A DNA stretch of 64,000 bases, taken from the NCBI GenBank assembly GCA_964556895.1, contig CAZKYC010000001.1, positions 75,526 to 139,525 of the forward strand, given 5' to 3'. Shown here piece by piece: positions 32,976-42,100 of the stretch (positions within the stretch are counted from its first letter, which is position 1; each line of letters begins with the position of its first letter). The position numbers were made by a program, and so were the translations under genes. The notes below the pieces were generated by a model. It did not search any database. It worked only from the letters and a program-made list of their open reading frames with translations, and had not been told where the DNA came from. The DNA comes from Hinthialibacter sp964556895. Lineage in GTDB: Bacteria > Hinthialibacterota > Hinthialibacteria > Hinthialibacterales > Hinthialibacteraceae.

Positions 32976-34062
32976 CGCGCTCTGTATCACCAACCGCAGC
33001 GGTACCGGGCGCTATGCGCATGGGCTGGTCGACGGGTTGATGCGCATTGATACCGGCGGCGCGCGCTTCTCGGTGTTTGTTCCGTCAAACTTCGTGTTGC
33101 CGCTGCCGTGGCGCAACCACTCGGCGTTCGTGTTTTATTCCGTTCCGATCAAAGGCGCTATCAGCCGCATCGTGTTTGAACAGTTTCGCTTGCCTTCGCT
33201 GCTGCACACCATCCTGCCGGATGTCTTGCATTCTCCCGCGTTCATCGCGCCCGTCGACGCGCCACTATCGATCCGCCAGATCGTCACCATTCATGACCTG
33301 GCGTTTCACCGCTATTCAGAGACGGTCCCGTCGTTGCGCCTGGCCTATTATCGCTGGGCGATTCCACGCTCAATGAAATGCGCGAGTGCAATTCTCACTG
33401 ACGCTGACACTATTTCACAACAGATCATTGACAAATTTGGCCTGCAAGACAAACTCCAATGCGTCCCGCTTGGCGTCGACACTCGCGTCTTTCATTCAAC
33501 CGAGCCAGACCAAGACAGCGCGGTGTTGAACCAGTATAGAATCTCTCAACCCTACATTCTATTTGTCGGCGCGCTGGAGCCGCGCAAGAACCTTTCGATG
33601 CTGCTCAAAGCATTTAACACTGCGCGGGAACAAGGCTTTGACCACACTCTGGTATTGGCTGGCCGCTATGGCTGGTTAGAGCCAAAATCAATGTGTGCCC
33701 ATGAAGGCGTGGTTCAAACCGGGTATGTCAGTGATGAACATTTGCCTGCGCTTTATCGCGGCGCATCAGCCTTGGCGGCGCCGTCGATTGATGAGGGCTT
33801 TAACCTGCCTGCGACAGAAGCGCTGGCCTGCGGCGCAGCGGTGGTTGCTTCGGATATCGCCGTTCACCGCGAGACGCTGGGCGCGCGCGCAGTTTATGTC
33901 TCGCCGCATGATGTAGAGGGATGGGCAAAAGCGCTTCTTACGTTGAAGGAAGACAAAGGCGGGTTAAGAACCCACTCTACAGTTAGAGATTGGGTCGATG
34001 TCGCCAAAGACACGTTGGATGTGTATCGCGGCCCTTCGCCTCATCCTGCAATTGAATTGTAG
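32959..34062 (+). CDS. Glycosyltransferase family 4 (WbaZ/WcaC-like)
   Basis: GT-B transferase of 367 residues. N-terminus MHVAINALCITNRSGTGRYA is the usual acceptor-domain start. The C-terminal half has PYILFVGALEPRKNLSMLLKA, the SIDEGFNLPATEALACGAAV donor motif and a C-terminal helix. The SGTGRY and EPRKNL motifs are shared with mannosyltransferases of O-antigen clusters. Its stop is 2 bp from that of the convergent membrane protein gene. Confidence 0.92.
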   Translation: MHVAINALCITNRSGTGRYAHGLVDGLMRIDTGGARFSVFVPSNFVLPLPWRNHSAFVFYSVPIKGAISRIVFEQFRLPSLLHTILPDVLHSPAFIAPVDAPLSIRQIVTIHDLAFHRYSETVPSLRLAYYRWAIPRSMKCASAILTDADTISQQIIDKFGLQDKLQCVPLGVDTRVFHSTEPDQDSAVLNQYRISQPYILFVGALEPRKNLSMLLKAFNTAREQGFDHTLVLAGRYGWLEPKSMCAHEGVVQTGYVSDEHLPALYRGASALAAPSIDEGFNLPATEALACGAAVVASDIAVHRETLGARAVYVSPHDVEGWAKALLTLKEDKGGLRTHSTVRDWVDVAKDTLDVYRGPSPHPAIEL

Positions 34063-34064
34063 GG

Positions 34065-36104
34065 TTATTCCATTAGCGGCTGCATCAGGCGGTAGAGCTC
34101 GACGCGTTGGTGTTTTCGGACGAGTTCAAAATAGTCGGGATTCCCTAAATAATCCAAATGCCCCAGTTGGGCCGTGATGGGGTGAGTGGCTTCGTCTGGA
34201 ATGCGCAGGTAATAATTCACGCCGAGACGCAAGAGTTCTTCATGCACTTCAGGGTAAGGGCGCCCATAGAAAGGCGTCAGGCCGCAATCGTCTATGTGAA
34301 TCAAACCGATGTCGTCGCGGTAAACATGGTGGCGGTTGTCGTGAGTTAAGATCAAAGACAGCGGTTCGACTTCGTCATTGATATAGCGCCACACCGGGGC
34401 GACTTCAGGGTAGCGATAGGCGTAATAGTGTTTGGGCGCCATGCCCGGCGACGCAAAAATCGGCAGCGACGGGTCGCCTACTTTCGCGCCCATGATCGAC
34501 GCTGACAGCCCCGGCGCCAACGCGACCAACAAGATCATCGTCGCGTAGGCCGTCCGCCATCGCGGCGTCATGCCCGCCAAAAGCCGCGCGGCAAATACGC
34601 TCAACAGGGGAAACAGCGCGATGGTGTGATAGAGGTACAAGCCCGAAATGACATACTGATACAACGCGTAGAGAAACACCAACAACAACACGACGACATC
34701 AAATCCACTCGGCTTACGCCAGCCCACAAACAACGCCGGGATGAGCAGCCCGCCCGTTAGCGGGGCGATGCGCCAATCGAGCAAAAACATAGGCACGCTG
34801 CCTACAACGCGCTCATAGAGGGTGTCGCCTAGTTGGGCGAAGCCGTTGCCGTGGGCCAGCCATTCCTGGTTGGCCGAAGCGAGCACGTCAAGGTTGATGT
34901 TCATGCCGCCGAACCATTCAGGAAAGAAGGCGTAGACCGGGTTGCCGGTGACGATAGTGTTTCTCACATACCAGATCATCGCCAGCCCAAACCACGCGCA
35001 TGACGTGACAAACAGTGACGCGAACCGCGCCTGGTTGTTTCGTTCAACCAATACCCATACAAACGCCAGCGCAACGCAGGGCCACACGATGACGCCCAGA
35101 TAGTTTATTTGTGGAAACACCGCCGCGATCAATAAAAACGGCTGAGCGCGCCGCGCGCTGGGCGCGTCAAAAAACAAGGCGGCGAACAATATAAAAATAC
35201 AGGTAAACAACATCACCAGCGCATAATCTGACGCATAGACAAAATACGACGACACAAACGGCAACGCCCGAAACGACAACACCGCCAACACCGCGACCAG
35301 CCGCTGTTTGAACAGATGAAGAAACAGGTAGTACATCACCATGATTGACGACACGCCCGCCAACGGGGCCGTCCACTGGGCGTAAAGGTCTGACCAGTCG
35401 CCAAACAACGTTGCCGTTGTTGACTGTTGAAGCGAATACATGTGAGGGTAGTTTGAGCCGAGGCCCAGCCCCACCTGCAGGCACGGCTCTATCGGGGGAA
35501 ACCCGCCATGAAAATACGTCAATTGGCTGTAATTCACATAGAGAATCAACGAATCCCAATAGTCGACCGGGTACATCACCGAGTAATACACGCCAAACAG
35601 CGAGATCAGCGCGAGCAACGCCCACGCCGCGCCATGCAGCCAACGCTCGCCGCTTGACTCTAACGGCGCCGCTTCAAATGACGGCCTGCAGTGCGAACGC
35701 CCGATGATACGGTTGGCAAGAACCATAGCAATCAAGACCAGCGCAATCACTAACGCCACGCTGGCGCGGTGGAGCTGCATAAACATCGCCGGGAACTGCA
35801 TGAGAAAATGGACGATGCCCACGCCGAGAAACGGAGAGATCGCCCATTCTAACAAAAGAGGCAATCGAAAAAACAGGCGTAAAAACAAAACGCCAATCAC
35901 GGCGTGAATGGCGAAGTAAACAAAGTGAAACAGCGTCGCCCACCAAAACCCTTTAGAAAACCCCAGCGACCAACTGCCTAACTCGCGAAACAACGAAATG
36001 AAAATGGGCCCAAAAAACGGCTGGTTGAGAGGGACTTGAGAAAATTGAATATACCAATAGCCGAGCCAGATCAGCACGGCGCCAAAGATGATTTGAGAAA
36101 ACAA
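34065..36104 (-). CDS. Multi-pass membrane protein, GT-C-like
   Basis: A 679-residue integral membrane protein with about a dozen hydrophobic segments and a soluble C-terminal domain of about 120 residues (HDNRHHVYRDDIGLIHIDD onward). The layout, many helices, an acidic motif in the first large external loop (YPVDYWDSLILYVNYSQ) and a C-terminal periplasmic domain, resembles GT-C lipid-linked-sugar transferases. No specific family is recognised. It starts with TTG at 36104, 10 bp after purC, so it is translated from the purC transcript; no ATG lies near. Confidence 0.8.
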   Translation of the reverse strand: MFSQIIFGAVLIWLGYWYIQFSQVPLNQPFFGPIFISLFRELGSWSLGFSKGFWWATLFHFVYFAIHAVIGVLFLRLFFRLPLLLEWAISPFLGVGIVHFLMQFPAMFMQLHRASVALVIALVLIAMVLANRIIGRSHCRPSFEAAPLESSGERWLHGAAWALLALISLFGVYYSVMYPVDYWDSLILYVNYSQLTYFHGGFPPIEPCLQVGLGLGSNYPHMYSLQQSTTATLFGDWSDLYAQWTAPLAGVSSIMVMYYLFLHLFKQRLVAVLAVLSFRALPFVSSYFVYASDYALVMLFTCIFILFAALFFDAPSARRAQPFLLIAAVFPQINYLGVIVWPCVALAFVWVLVERNNQARFASLFVTSCAWFGLAMIWYVRNTIVTGNPVYAFFPEWFGGMNINLDVLASANQEWLAHGNGFAQLGDTLYERVVGSVPMFLLDWRIAPLTGGLLIPALFVGWRKPSGFDVVVLLLVFLYALYQYVISGLYLYHTIALFPLLSVFAARLLAGMTPRWRTAYATMILLVALAPGLSASIMGAKVGDPSLPIFASPGMAPKHYYAYRYPEVAPVWRYINDEVEPLSLILTHDNRHHVYRDDIGLIHIDDCGLTPFYGRPYPEVHEELLRLGVNYYLRIPDEATHPITAQLGHLDYLGNPDYFELVRKHQRVELYRLMQPLME

Positions 36105-36114
36105 CCTGGAGCGG

Positions 36115-37014
36115 TCAGTCGTTGTCCCACTCCTCGCCCGTAATCAAGCGGTAGGCTTCGAGATATCGCGCGCGCGTTGACTGAATGATCTCGTCGGGCA
36201 GGTCAGGCGCGGGCGGGGTGCGGTCCCAGTCGAGCCTTAAGAGATAGTTTCTGACAAACTGTTTGTCCATCGGGTCTTGGGATTTTCCGGCTTCATACTC
36301 AGCCGCCGCCCAAAAACGCGACGAGTCGGGCGTGAGCAATTCATCGATCAGTAAAATTTCGCCGTCGAGGCAGCCAAATTCAAATTTGGTGTCGGCCAAG
36401 ATGACGCCGCGTTCTTTGGCGTAGGCGGCGGCTTCGCGATAGAGTTCGATGCTGCGGGCGCGCAGTTCGTCGCCTTCGGCCCCGCCAACGATGACCAACA
36501 TTTCGTCAAACGAAATGTTTTCGTCATGGCCCTGGTTGTTTTTCACCGCCGGAGTAAAGATCGGCTTGGCCAGTTGGCCCGACTCGACCAGCCCGCTTTC
36601 CATCTTCACGCCTGCGATCACTTGGGTTTGTTGATATTCGGCCCAGGCCGACCCGGCCAGATAACCGCGCACTACGCATTCAACCAAAATCGGCTCGGTC
36701 TTTTTCACTACCATCGACCGCTTGCGCAGTTGGTCGGGATGCGAACAAAACGGCTCGGGAAAATCTTCAACTTCAATTGAGATTATATGGTTGGGGTCGG
36801 CTTCGCTAAGTTTGTCGAACCAAAACATTGACATCTGGGTGAGAATGGCGCCCTTGTCGGGAACGCCCTGAGGCAGGATGCAGTCAAACGCGCTGATGCG
36901 GTCAGTCGCGACCAATAACAGCGAATCGCCCAGGTCAAAAATGTCGCGCACCTTGCCGCGCCGAGTTGGTTCTACGCCAGGAATATCAATCTGTGTGATT
37001 GCGTTGGTCGCCAT
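36115..37014 (-). CDS. purC: SAICAR synthetase
   Basis: Phosphoribosylaminoimidazole-succinocarboxamide synthase joins aspartate to CAIR in purine synthesis. Clear motifs: GKVRDIFDLGDSLLLVATDR at the ATP site, SAFDCILPQGVPDKG, VECVVRGYLAGSAW, DEMLVIVG, LADTKFEFG and DELLTPDSSRFW. At 299 residues it is the longer, eukaryote-like form of PurC rather than the about 240-residue form. It is followed by the membrane protein gene. Confidence 0.97.
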   Translation of the reverse strand: MATNAITQIDIPGVEPTRRGKVRDIFDLGDSLLLVATDRISAFDCILPQGVPDKGAILTQMSMFWFDKLSEADPNHIISIEVEDFPEPFCSHPDQLRKRSMVVKKTEPILVECVVRGYLAGSAWAEYQQTQVIAGVKMESGLVESGQLAKPIFTPAVKNNQGHDENISFDEMLVIVGGAEGDELRARSIELYREAAAYAKERGVILADTKFEFGCLDGEILLIDELLTPDSSRFWAAAEYEAGKSQDPMDKQFVRNYLLRLDWDRTPPAPDLPDEIIQSTRARYLEAYRLITGEEWDND

Positions 37015-37207
37015 GTTCCACTCTCTTTATAGAAATACATATGTGTGTCATTCAATTCAACCCCACGGTGTCTCCCCCATTATGAGAAGATGAGCCTAAG
37101 CAAATAGGCAGCAAACTGCAGAAACACTGCGCGAAAACTTAAACTCATTTCATGCACTGCAATGATACAACTCAAAGCCGCTATGCCAAACATCAACAAT
37201 GAAATAA

Positions 37208-37320
37208 TAATAGTGGTCGCCAGAATTATGTGCGGATTGAGTTTACGTAACTGCATCTATCGCTGTCCGCCGCGGCGGATACGGGCGCGCTTTACGCACA
37301 TTTTTTTGACAAACGCTCTA
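37208..37320 (-). repeat. MITE-like repeat family A, copy A2
   Basis: Inverted relative to A1 and almost identical over about 110 bp, from TAGTGGTCGCCAGAATTATG through the GC palindrome TCCGCCGCGGCGGA to TTTTTTTGACAAACGCTC. It fills the middle of the 37015-37373 gap between purC and the phage-type gene block. Nothing else recognisable is in that gap. Confidence 0.9.
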
Positions 37321-37373
37321 TTTATAGGTGGTTTGTTGAGGTTCCTTTTGACAAAATCTCAATGAGATGGCCT

Positions 37374-37685
37374 TTAGGCTTCGATTTCGATGGGGGCGCC
37401 GCCGATGCTGCGCTTGACGCCAGCGCCGTCGCTGAGGGTGATCTTGCCCTGATAGACGCCCGTCGAGGCGGTGTCGTCAGCCGTGAGGGTATATTCCGCC
37501 ACGCCCATGGGCGCGTCGGGTTTAGTGCAGACCGATCGGCCTGGGTTTACTTGCGCCTCGCCGTCAGAGATCACAAAGTCAACTGACAGCGCGGTCAGGT
37601 CAACCGGGGCGCCGCCTTCGTCGCGGCAGTAAAACGTCAGCCTGACGCCTGAGTCATGTTGGCAAAGCCGAATTGGCGTATTCAT
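37374..37685 (-). CDS. Phage baseplate BppU-like N-terminal domain protein
   Basis: A 103-residue beta-sandwich protein with the pattern of the BppU N-terminal domain found at the base of receptor-binding proteins: HDSGVRLTFYCRDEGGAPVDLTA, then MGVAEYTLTADDTAST and GVYQGKITLSDGAG. GGAGGAAC lies before the ATG. Last gene of the phage-type block. No receptor-binding or shaft domain is attached. Confidence 0.7.
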   Translation of the reverse strand: MNTPIRLCQHDSGVRLTFYCRDEGGAPVDLTALSVDFVISDGEAQVNPGRSVCTKPDAPMGVAEYTLTADDTASTGVYQGKITLSDGAGVKRSIGGAPIEIEA

Positions 37686-37891
37686 TGAGGTTCCTCCATC
37701 GTCGCCCCGCCAGGAAACAACACGTCAAACGCGATTCGCTGGGGGACCGTGACCGTTAACAAAATTTGATAGACGCCGCCGTCGCGCGCGGCGCGCGCGC
37801 CCGCCCATGAGACGCCAGCGGTTCGTCCGCTGCGTTGGCGAATCGGGTCGCCTTCAGGGGTGTTTGAAAAGCCTCCACCGGGTTTCAACAT
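37682..37891 (-). CDS. Small phage-block protein of unknown function
   Basis: A 69-residue protein with a polar N-terminus and a beta-like stretch (VYQILLTVTVPQRIAFDVLF). A good GGAGG site precedes the ATG. It overlaps the next gene by 4 bp. It is supported by position and translation signals; no family recognised. Confidence 0.6.
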   Translation of the reverse strand: MLKPGGGFSNTPEGDPIRQRSGRTAGVSWAGARAARDGGVYQILLTVTVPQRIAFDVLFPGGATMEEPQ

Positions 37892-37903
37892 GTCCGCGCC
37901 TCC

Positions 37904-38698
37904 TTACTGCCAAGGCTGATCGGGCGAAAGATAAAACACGCCATCGTCGGGCGGGCTGGCGGACCGCACTTCCACTGATGCTTTGGTCGATGTGACCGAA
38001 TCAGGATAAAAGAACACCCGGTAGAACGTCTCGGTCGGTGTGGTAAACGAAATGTCGTCTGACGCAAACAGTTGAGTTTCAAGATGAGACGGCATATCAG
38101 CGGGCACGTTTCGGGTCGCGCTGACAATGGTGCTTTGGGCGTACCACAACCGCGCCCGCGACAGCTCGCGCGCGGAGACCGCCGAGTATTCGATAGCCGA
38201 ATCGAGCGACGCCTGCAAACCCGACGTGGCCGATTCAATGCGCTCGTTGAAGTTCGAAATGGTATACCCGTAGTAGGGCAAGTAGTCATTTTCGGTCAAT
38301 GGGGTAAGGCCGTTGAGGCCGCTGGCTTCGGCGCCGATGCTTTGGATGCCCCGTCCGTTTTCAACCAGATTGAAGTTTTTGTGGGCGTAGGCGGTGGCGT
38401 CGCCAATCACGCCTGACACCAAAACAATATACGACCCCGCCGCGCGGCCCGTGGTTGAAAACACGCCCAGGGCGACGCCCTGGCGCAACTCGGTCATCCC
38501 GCCCCCGGCGATTTCGCCGCCTTGAAAGATAATTGAATAACTCATGCTGGTTGGCGTGGTGGCCTCGCCGGTTTCGGGATCGGCGGCGGCGATGGCGAAG
38601 GGCACGTCGTCGCCTTCTTCAAACACGCCCAGGTGGCTTTGGGCGAAGGCGCTCAATGAGCAATAAGTAAACAATAGAATGAGCAAAACCTGCTTCAT
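37904..38698 (-). CDS. Signal-peptide-bearing phage-block protein
   Basis: A 264-residue protein beginning with a clear Sec signal peptide (MKQVLLILLFTYCSLSAFAQ). The next 100 residues are BppU-like (FEEGDDVPFAIAAADPETG, SMSYSIIFQGGEIAGGG, GVFSTTGRAAGSYIVLVSGV), then a helical segment and a beta-rich end (FYRVFFYPDSVTSTKASVEV). Phage virion proteins do not normally carry Sec signals, so export of this product to the envelope or outside is likely. It sits between the XhlA-like gene and two small genes. Confidence 0.75.
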   Translation of the reverse strand: MKQVLLILLFTYCSLSAFAQSHLGVFEEGDDVPFAIAAADPETGEATTPTSMSYSIIFQGGEIAGGGMTELRQGVALGVFSTTGRAAGSYIVLVSGVIGDATAYAHKNFNLVENGRGIQSIGAEASGLNGLTPLTENDYLPYYGYTISNFNERIESATSGLQASLDSAIEYSAVSARELSRARLWYAQSTIVSATRNVPADMPSHLETQLFASDDISFTTPTETFYRVFFYPDSVTSTKASVEVRSASPPDDGVFYLSPDQPWQ

Positions 38699-38717
38699 GG
38701 TACGTTCTCCTGAGAAT

Positions 38718-38969
38718 CTATAATTGGGTAAACATCCATTTCAACAGCGCCGCCAACATCGCACCTGACAGCCCGCCCCAGATCGCCGCGCTGGTTTTCA
38801 CGCTGGCGATATCAAGACGGCTGCGCTGCAGCTGCTGGTTCATGGCTTCGACGGTGGCGCGGTTGTGCATCAACATCGACTCGACGGATTCGAGCTTGGC
38901 GCGCACACGCTCCATCAACGCTTTGAGTTCAACCACTTCACGGCAGTAATCAAAATTGCATTCATTCAT
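38718..38969 (-). CDS. XhlA/holin-associated-like small membrane protein
   Basis: An 83-residue protein: about 60 residues of coiled coil (VVELKALMERVRAKLESVES onward) followed by a C-terminal membrane segment (WGGLSGAMLAALLKWMFTQL). This is the build of XhlA-type phage lysis helper proteins. No endolysin or second holin lies nearby, so a lysis role is uncertain. Confidence 0.7.
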   Translation of the reverse strand: MNECNFDYCREVVELKALMERVRAKLESVESMLMHNRATVEAMNQQLQRSRLDIASVKTSAAIWGGLSGAMLAALLKWMFTQL

Positions 38970-38989
38970 GACGGTTCCTTACAATTCAC

Positions 38990-39628
38990 TTACAGTTTTT
39001 GCCAACCGCTTGAGGTGTAGACATAGGCGCCGTCTTGATTGTCGTCGCTGGGGTGGTCGTAATAAATCACTTGACCGACCGCCCCGGCGGGTAGAGAAGT
39101 AAAAATGTTGAGTTGCAGCGCGCCGCCGATGGATAGATTATTTTTCACTGTTACGTCTCCAGCGTCGCCCTCGATGGTCATTAGGTCTTCGACGCTATCA
39201 GAGTGAAATTTGATATTGCGGTCTGAGGTGATGTCGAGATCAAACGCCGAGACGCCGATCTTGTAGGCGTGGCTGTAAAAGCGAATCTTGTCGCCCAAAA
39301 AATCAGGGAACTCCATCCGCGTCGTCGGCACAATCACCGCCCCCGCCGTCCCGTTATTGGTCGGGTCGAGATAGAGGTCTAGGTTTGAGCGCAACAAGGC
39401 GCGTCCACCGTCGCGGCGAATAAAGAAAACATGTTCATCGCCAGGAAACGCAATTGTCGACGCCTCAATAGTTGACGTCGCCGCAACCAAGTCGCCAAAC
39501 AACGCGCCGCCGCTTTGTTGAATGAAGACATCTTCAATCTGGTTGGCGTTGATGCGCGTTTGGGCGTGGCCCGTAATAATTGGCGTGATGAGTAATGCGA
39601 TAAAACCAATGAACCGGGCGTAGTTCAT
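38990..39628 (-). CDS. Fibre-like protein with a Sec signal peptide
   Basis: Start at 39628 (MNYARFIGFIALLITPIITG), with AAAGGAAC 5 bp upstream. A signal peptide ends near HAQ. The rest is beta-rich and ends with the collar pattern seen in phage fibre tips or peptidase-processed tails: LQLNIFTSLPAGAVGQVIYY, then GAYVYTSSGWQKL. The same start region gives a 13-residue longer frame without the signal at its N-terminus, which is less likely. It is the second exported-type protein in the block. Confidence 0.75.
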   Translation of the reverse strand: MNYARFIGFIALLITPIITGHAQTRINANQIEDVFIQQSGGALFGDLVAATSTIEASTIAFPGDEHVFFIRRDGGRALLRSNLDLYLDPTNNGTAGAVIVPTTRMEFPDFLGDKIRFYSHAYKIGVSAFDLDITSDRNIKFHSDSVEDLMTIEGDAGDVTVKNNLSIGGALQLNIFTSLPAGAVGQVIYYDHPSDDNQDGAYVYTSSGWQKL

Positions 39629-39644
39629 GTTAAGTTCCTTTCGA

Positions 39645-40445
39645 TCAGTTGTCTGATAAGCGGTCAATCAGATAGTGGTGTGTGATGGTTGAATTCGCCG
39701 CTGGCGCGGTTGCAAACTGATACGACTGGCCGCCAACCTCTTCGGTATAATCGGCGCCGTGTTTTTGCAACACCCCATTGAGAAACACCCGCAGGCTTCC
39801 AGAGCGAAAGTAATCTTGGGTTGAAAATTCCGTTCGCACATCGTCGGGCGACTCAGTCGGCGCCGCATCGGTTGAATGGCGATGGGCGTCGCTATGAACA
39901 AAGCGGGGCCGCGCGTCAATCAAATAGGAATCGACCAAGTTATCGTTGTTGAGGATTTTGGTCGACCCAGGTCGATGATAAATCCGGGCCATGCCAATTG
40001 CGCCGCTTGGAGCGGAAGGCGCATCTGGCGCCGCGGCTTCGTCTCCCTCGACGACGACTAATTCGCCCGTGATAGAGAGAGCAATCAGGTCGATGCGCGG
40101 GTTAGAAGACGGCGCGATAAACACGCCCTGGCTGGGCAGCGCGCTCTCGGCTTTCAAACCCGCGAAGCCCGATTCAAAAATGGCCCAACCCGATTTCACG
40201 CGCACCGTCATATCAGGCGAACCGGCTTCGACAACGTTTAATGCGTCAACATCATTTGTCGCTATCACTGCAGGTTCGCCGCGAGTGAACAAGGCCGAAC
40301 ACACCGCATGAAGCAGGTCAAACCCCGCTTCGATGTTGCCATTCCAACGGTTGAGTTTTGACGAGGCGACCGGGGTCTCTTTATAGATAAAGAGCGATGA
40401 GGTGTTACCGTCGTGTTGGGCGTCATAGTTTCCATATACGCTCAT
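39645..40445 (-). CDS. Phage tail-fibre/baseplate-like structural protein
   Basis: A 266-residue protein with the common phage fibre-adapter pattern: MTVRVKSGWAIFESGFAGL followed by NPRIDLIALSITGELVVVEG and GAIGMARIYHRPGSTKI. The end (YFRSGSLRVFLNGVLQKHGA, then YTEEVGGQ and ITHHYLIDRL) matches a repeated fibre domain, 'rVflNGvlq...DYte'. It overlaps the protease-like gene upstream by 4 bp. Confidence 0.78.
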   Translation of the reverse strand: MSVYGNYDAQHDGNTSSLFIYKETPVASSKLNRWNGNIEAGFDLLHAVCSALFTRGEPAVIATNDVDALNVVEAGSPDMTVRVKSGWAIFESGFAGLKAESALPSQGVFIAPSSNPRIDLIALSITGELVVVEGDEAAAPDAPSAPSGAIGMARIYHRPGSTKILNNDNLVDSYLIDARPRFVHSDAHRHSTDAAPTESPDDVRTEFSTQDYFRSGSLRVFLNGVLQKHGADYTEEVGGQSYQFATAPAANSTITHHYLIDRLSDN

Positions 40446-41407
40446 TCGTTGCGCGCCTCCTCGTCGATTGAGATTGTGCAGAACACACCGTTGTCATTCA
40501 TACTCGCGCATACTTCACCCACGACGGTGTTGTCTTCGCTGAGTTGTTCATACACAACCGCGCCTTGGTCGACCAGCGCTCGCTCAATGGAGTTTGAACC
40601 ATCGTGGTTGCGGCTGCGACGCCAGATCGCTTCAACGCTGTTGGTTAAACTGTCGTCCCACTCCGCAAGCGGCGCGACGTCGTCAAGCAGGCGGTTGGCG
40701 TTTAGATAAGCAAAGACCGGGTCGTCTCGCTCCGTTACCAACAGCACCGTCGGTTCACTTTCGCCCATCGAGCGGGCGCCCGTGACATTCGTGGCGCGGT
40801 CGGCGCTTTTGTAAACCAGCGAGCCTTCGAGCACTTCGTTGACGGAATCAATCAAGCGGTAACAGGTTTGTTCGCCGTAGCGTTCGCCGGGGCGGTGGCT
40901 GCACTGGTTGTTCTGCGCGCCGCAGACTGAACAGCGCCACTGGTTAAACGTCCACGCCAGCGACACTTCGCGGTAGATGCCGCCGTCGATGTTTAACAAC
41001 AGGTCTTTGGCGCCTGACGTGTCGCGCAGCCAATAAAACCAGGCGCGCACAAAATGGGCGGGCTGTTCTAAGCGCTCGCCCTGGCGTTCGACCACTTCAG
41101 CGCGAAAGAACCGCGCCAACGGCAGCGAGCGGCGGTCATGTCCAGGCAACACCGATTGTCCAACGATGAGGAGCGCGATCTGCTCCAATGCTTCTACAGT
41201 AAACTGGCAGCCGTCGGCGTCGCAGGGCAGGGTCGAACATAAATACATGCTACGCACAAACACCTGGTCGGCGCGCAGCGGCGTTGCGCTGAGTTGATTG
41301 ATGGCGGCCAGGTGGTCTGAGGTCACGGCGCCGTCTTGAAACCCCGGCGCTTCGCGCGAATAGACCAAGGCTGGCATGTCGGTTTGTGTTGATTGTTCTT
41401 GGGCCAT
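40442..41407 (-). CDS. Phage prohead protease-like protein with zinc knuckle
   Basis: A 321-residue protein resembling capsid maturation proteases. FTVEALEQIALLIVGQSVLP leads into GHDRRSLPLARFF, with the His expected in the HK97-protease catalytic site. GGIYREVSLAWTFNQW carries the expected Ser. A CSVCGAQNNQCSH knuckle, as in a subset of these proteins, follows. In phages such genes lie before the capsid gene; here it lies after the tail-like gene, which is odd. The C-terminal third is acidic and unrecognised. Catalysis is inferred. Confidence 0.72.
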   Translation of the reverse strand: MAQEQSTQTDMPALVYSREAPGFQDGAVTSDHLAAINQLSATPLRADQVFVRSMYLCSTLPCDADGCQFTVEALEQIALLIVGQSVLPGHDRRSLPLARFFRAEVVERQGERLEQPAHFVRAWFYWLRDTSGAKDLLLNIDGGIYREVSLAWTFNQWRCSVCGAQNNQCSHRPGERYGEQTCYRLIDSVNEVLEGSLVYKSADRATNVTGARSMGESEPTVLLVTERDDPVFAYLNANRLLDDVAPLAEWDDSLTNSVEAIWRRSRNHDGSNSIERALVDQGAVVYEQLSEDNTVVGEVCASMNDNGVFCTISIDEEARNE

Positions 41408-41419
41408 GTCGTCTCCTCT

Positions 41420-42100
41420 TTATATCCATACATCGCGAAAGGCGACGCGGCAGCCGGCTTCGGCGCCGTTGGGAGATAACGAAACCCGCAGCGCATTGGC
41501 CCCCGGCGCCAGTATGGGGAACTGTTGATTGCACGATGCAAACTCATTGCGCCCGTCGATCTCGACCCGATGGTTTTCCGAATCAACCAAGACCGTTTCT
41601 CCTGGATTAACGGCGCCATTGAGCGTGAACGTTTCGTCCTCTGTCTCAATTGTGATCAACTCGACGGCTGATTTCGCTTCAATGGTGAACTGGGCGGGGC
41701 TGTTCCAGTTGCCGCGATTGAAGACTGAAAGATGGGCCTTGCCTAAATACGTCTCCGCTTCGTTTTGATGCAACGCCTCGCTGCGCGCATAGCGATCGCG
41801 AGTCCACGCCAAGAGGTCAACCCCCGCCGCCAGGCTACGGCGATGGGGCGCGATCTCGAGCGAACGCCGCCGACCATAGTGAATTTGTCCTGGCTGTAAA
41901 CTAAGCGTTGCGCCGCCCTGGTCAAATAGTTCAACCGCCGCTTGAAGCTCTTGCAACTGGTCTTCTAACAGCGAGGGCGAAGCGGCCCGCACCAGCGAAC
42001 GGATGCGCACCTCTTTTCTCACCTTGCTATTGGCTTCGACCAATTTGGTTTGAACATGGGTCGCCGCGCTTGGAAACACATACCCGCCGATGCGCGTCAC
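41420..42100 (-). CDS. Distal-tail (Dit)-like phage protein
   Basis: A GTG start at 42100 is chosen. GGGAGGA lies 7 bp upstream and the start overlaps the previous stop by one base (TAGTG); the frame is open for another 67 codons upstream but that part lies in the preceding gene. The 226-residue product has a helical/beta N-terminal part (LLEDQLQELQAAVELFDQGG) and a C-terminal galectin-like end, VNPGETVLVDSENHRVEIDG with FPILAPGANALRVSLSPNG, as in Dit-type proteins that join tail tube to baseplate. Confidence 0.75.
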   Translation of the reverse strand: MTRIGGYVFPSAATHVQTKLVEANSKVRKEVRIRSLVRAASPSLLEDQLQELQAAVELFDQGGATLSLQPGQIHYGRRRSLEIAPHRRSLAAGVDLLAWTRDRYARSEALHQNEAETYLGKAHLSVFNRGNWNSPAQFTIEAKSAVELITIETEDETFTLNGAVNPGETVLVDSENHRVEIDGRNEFASCNQQFPILAPGANALRVSLSPNGAEAGCRVAFRDVWI

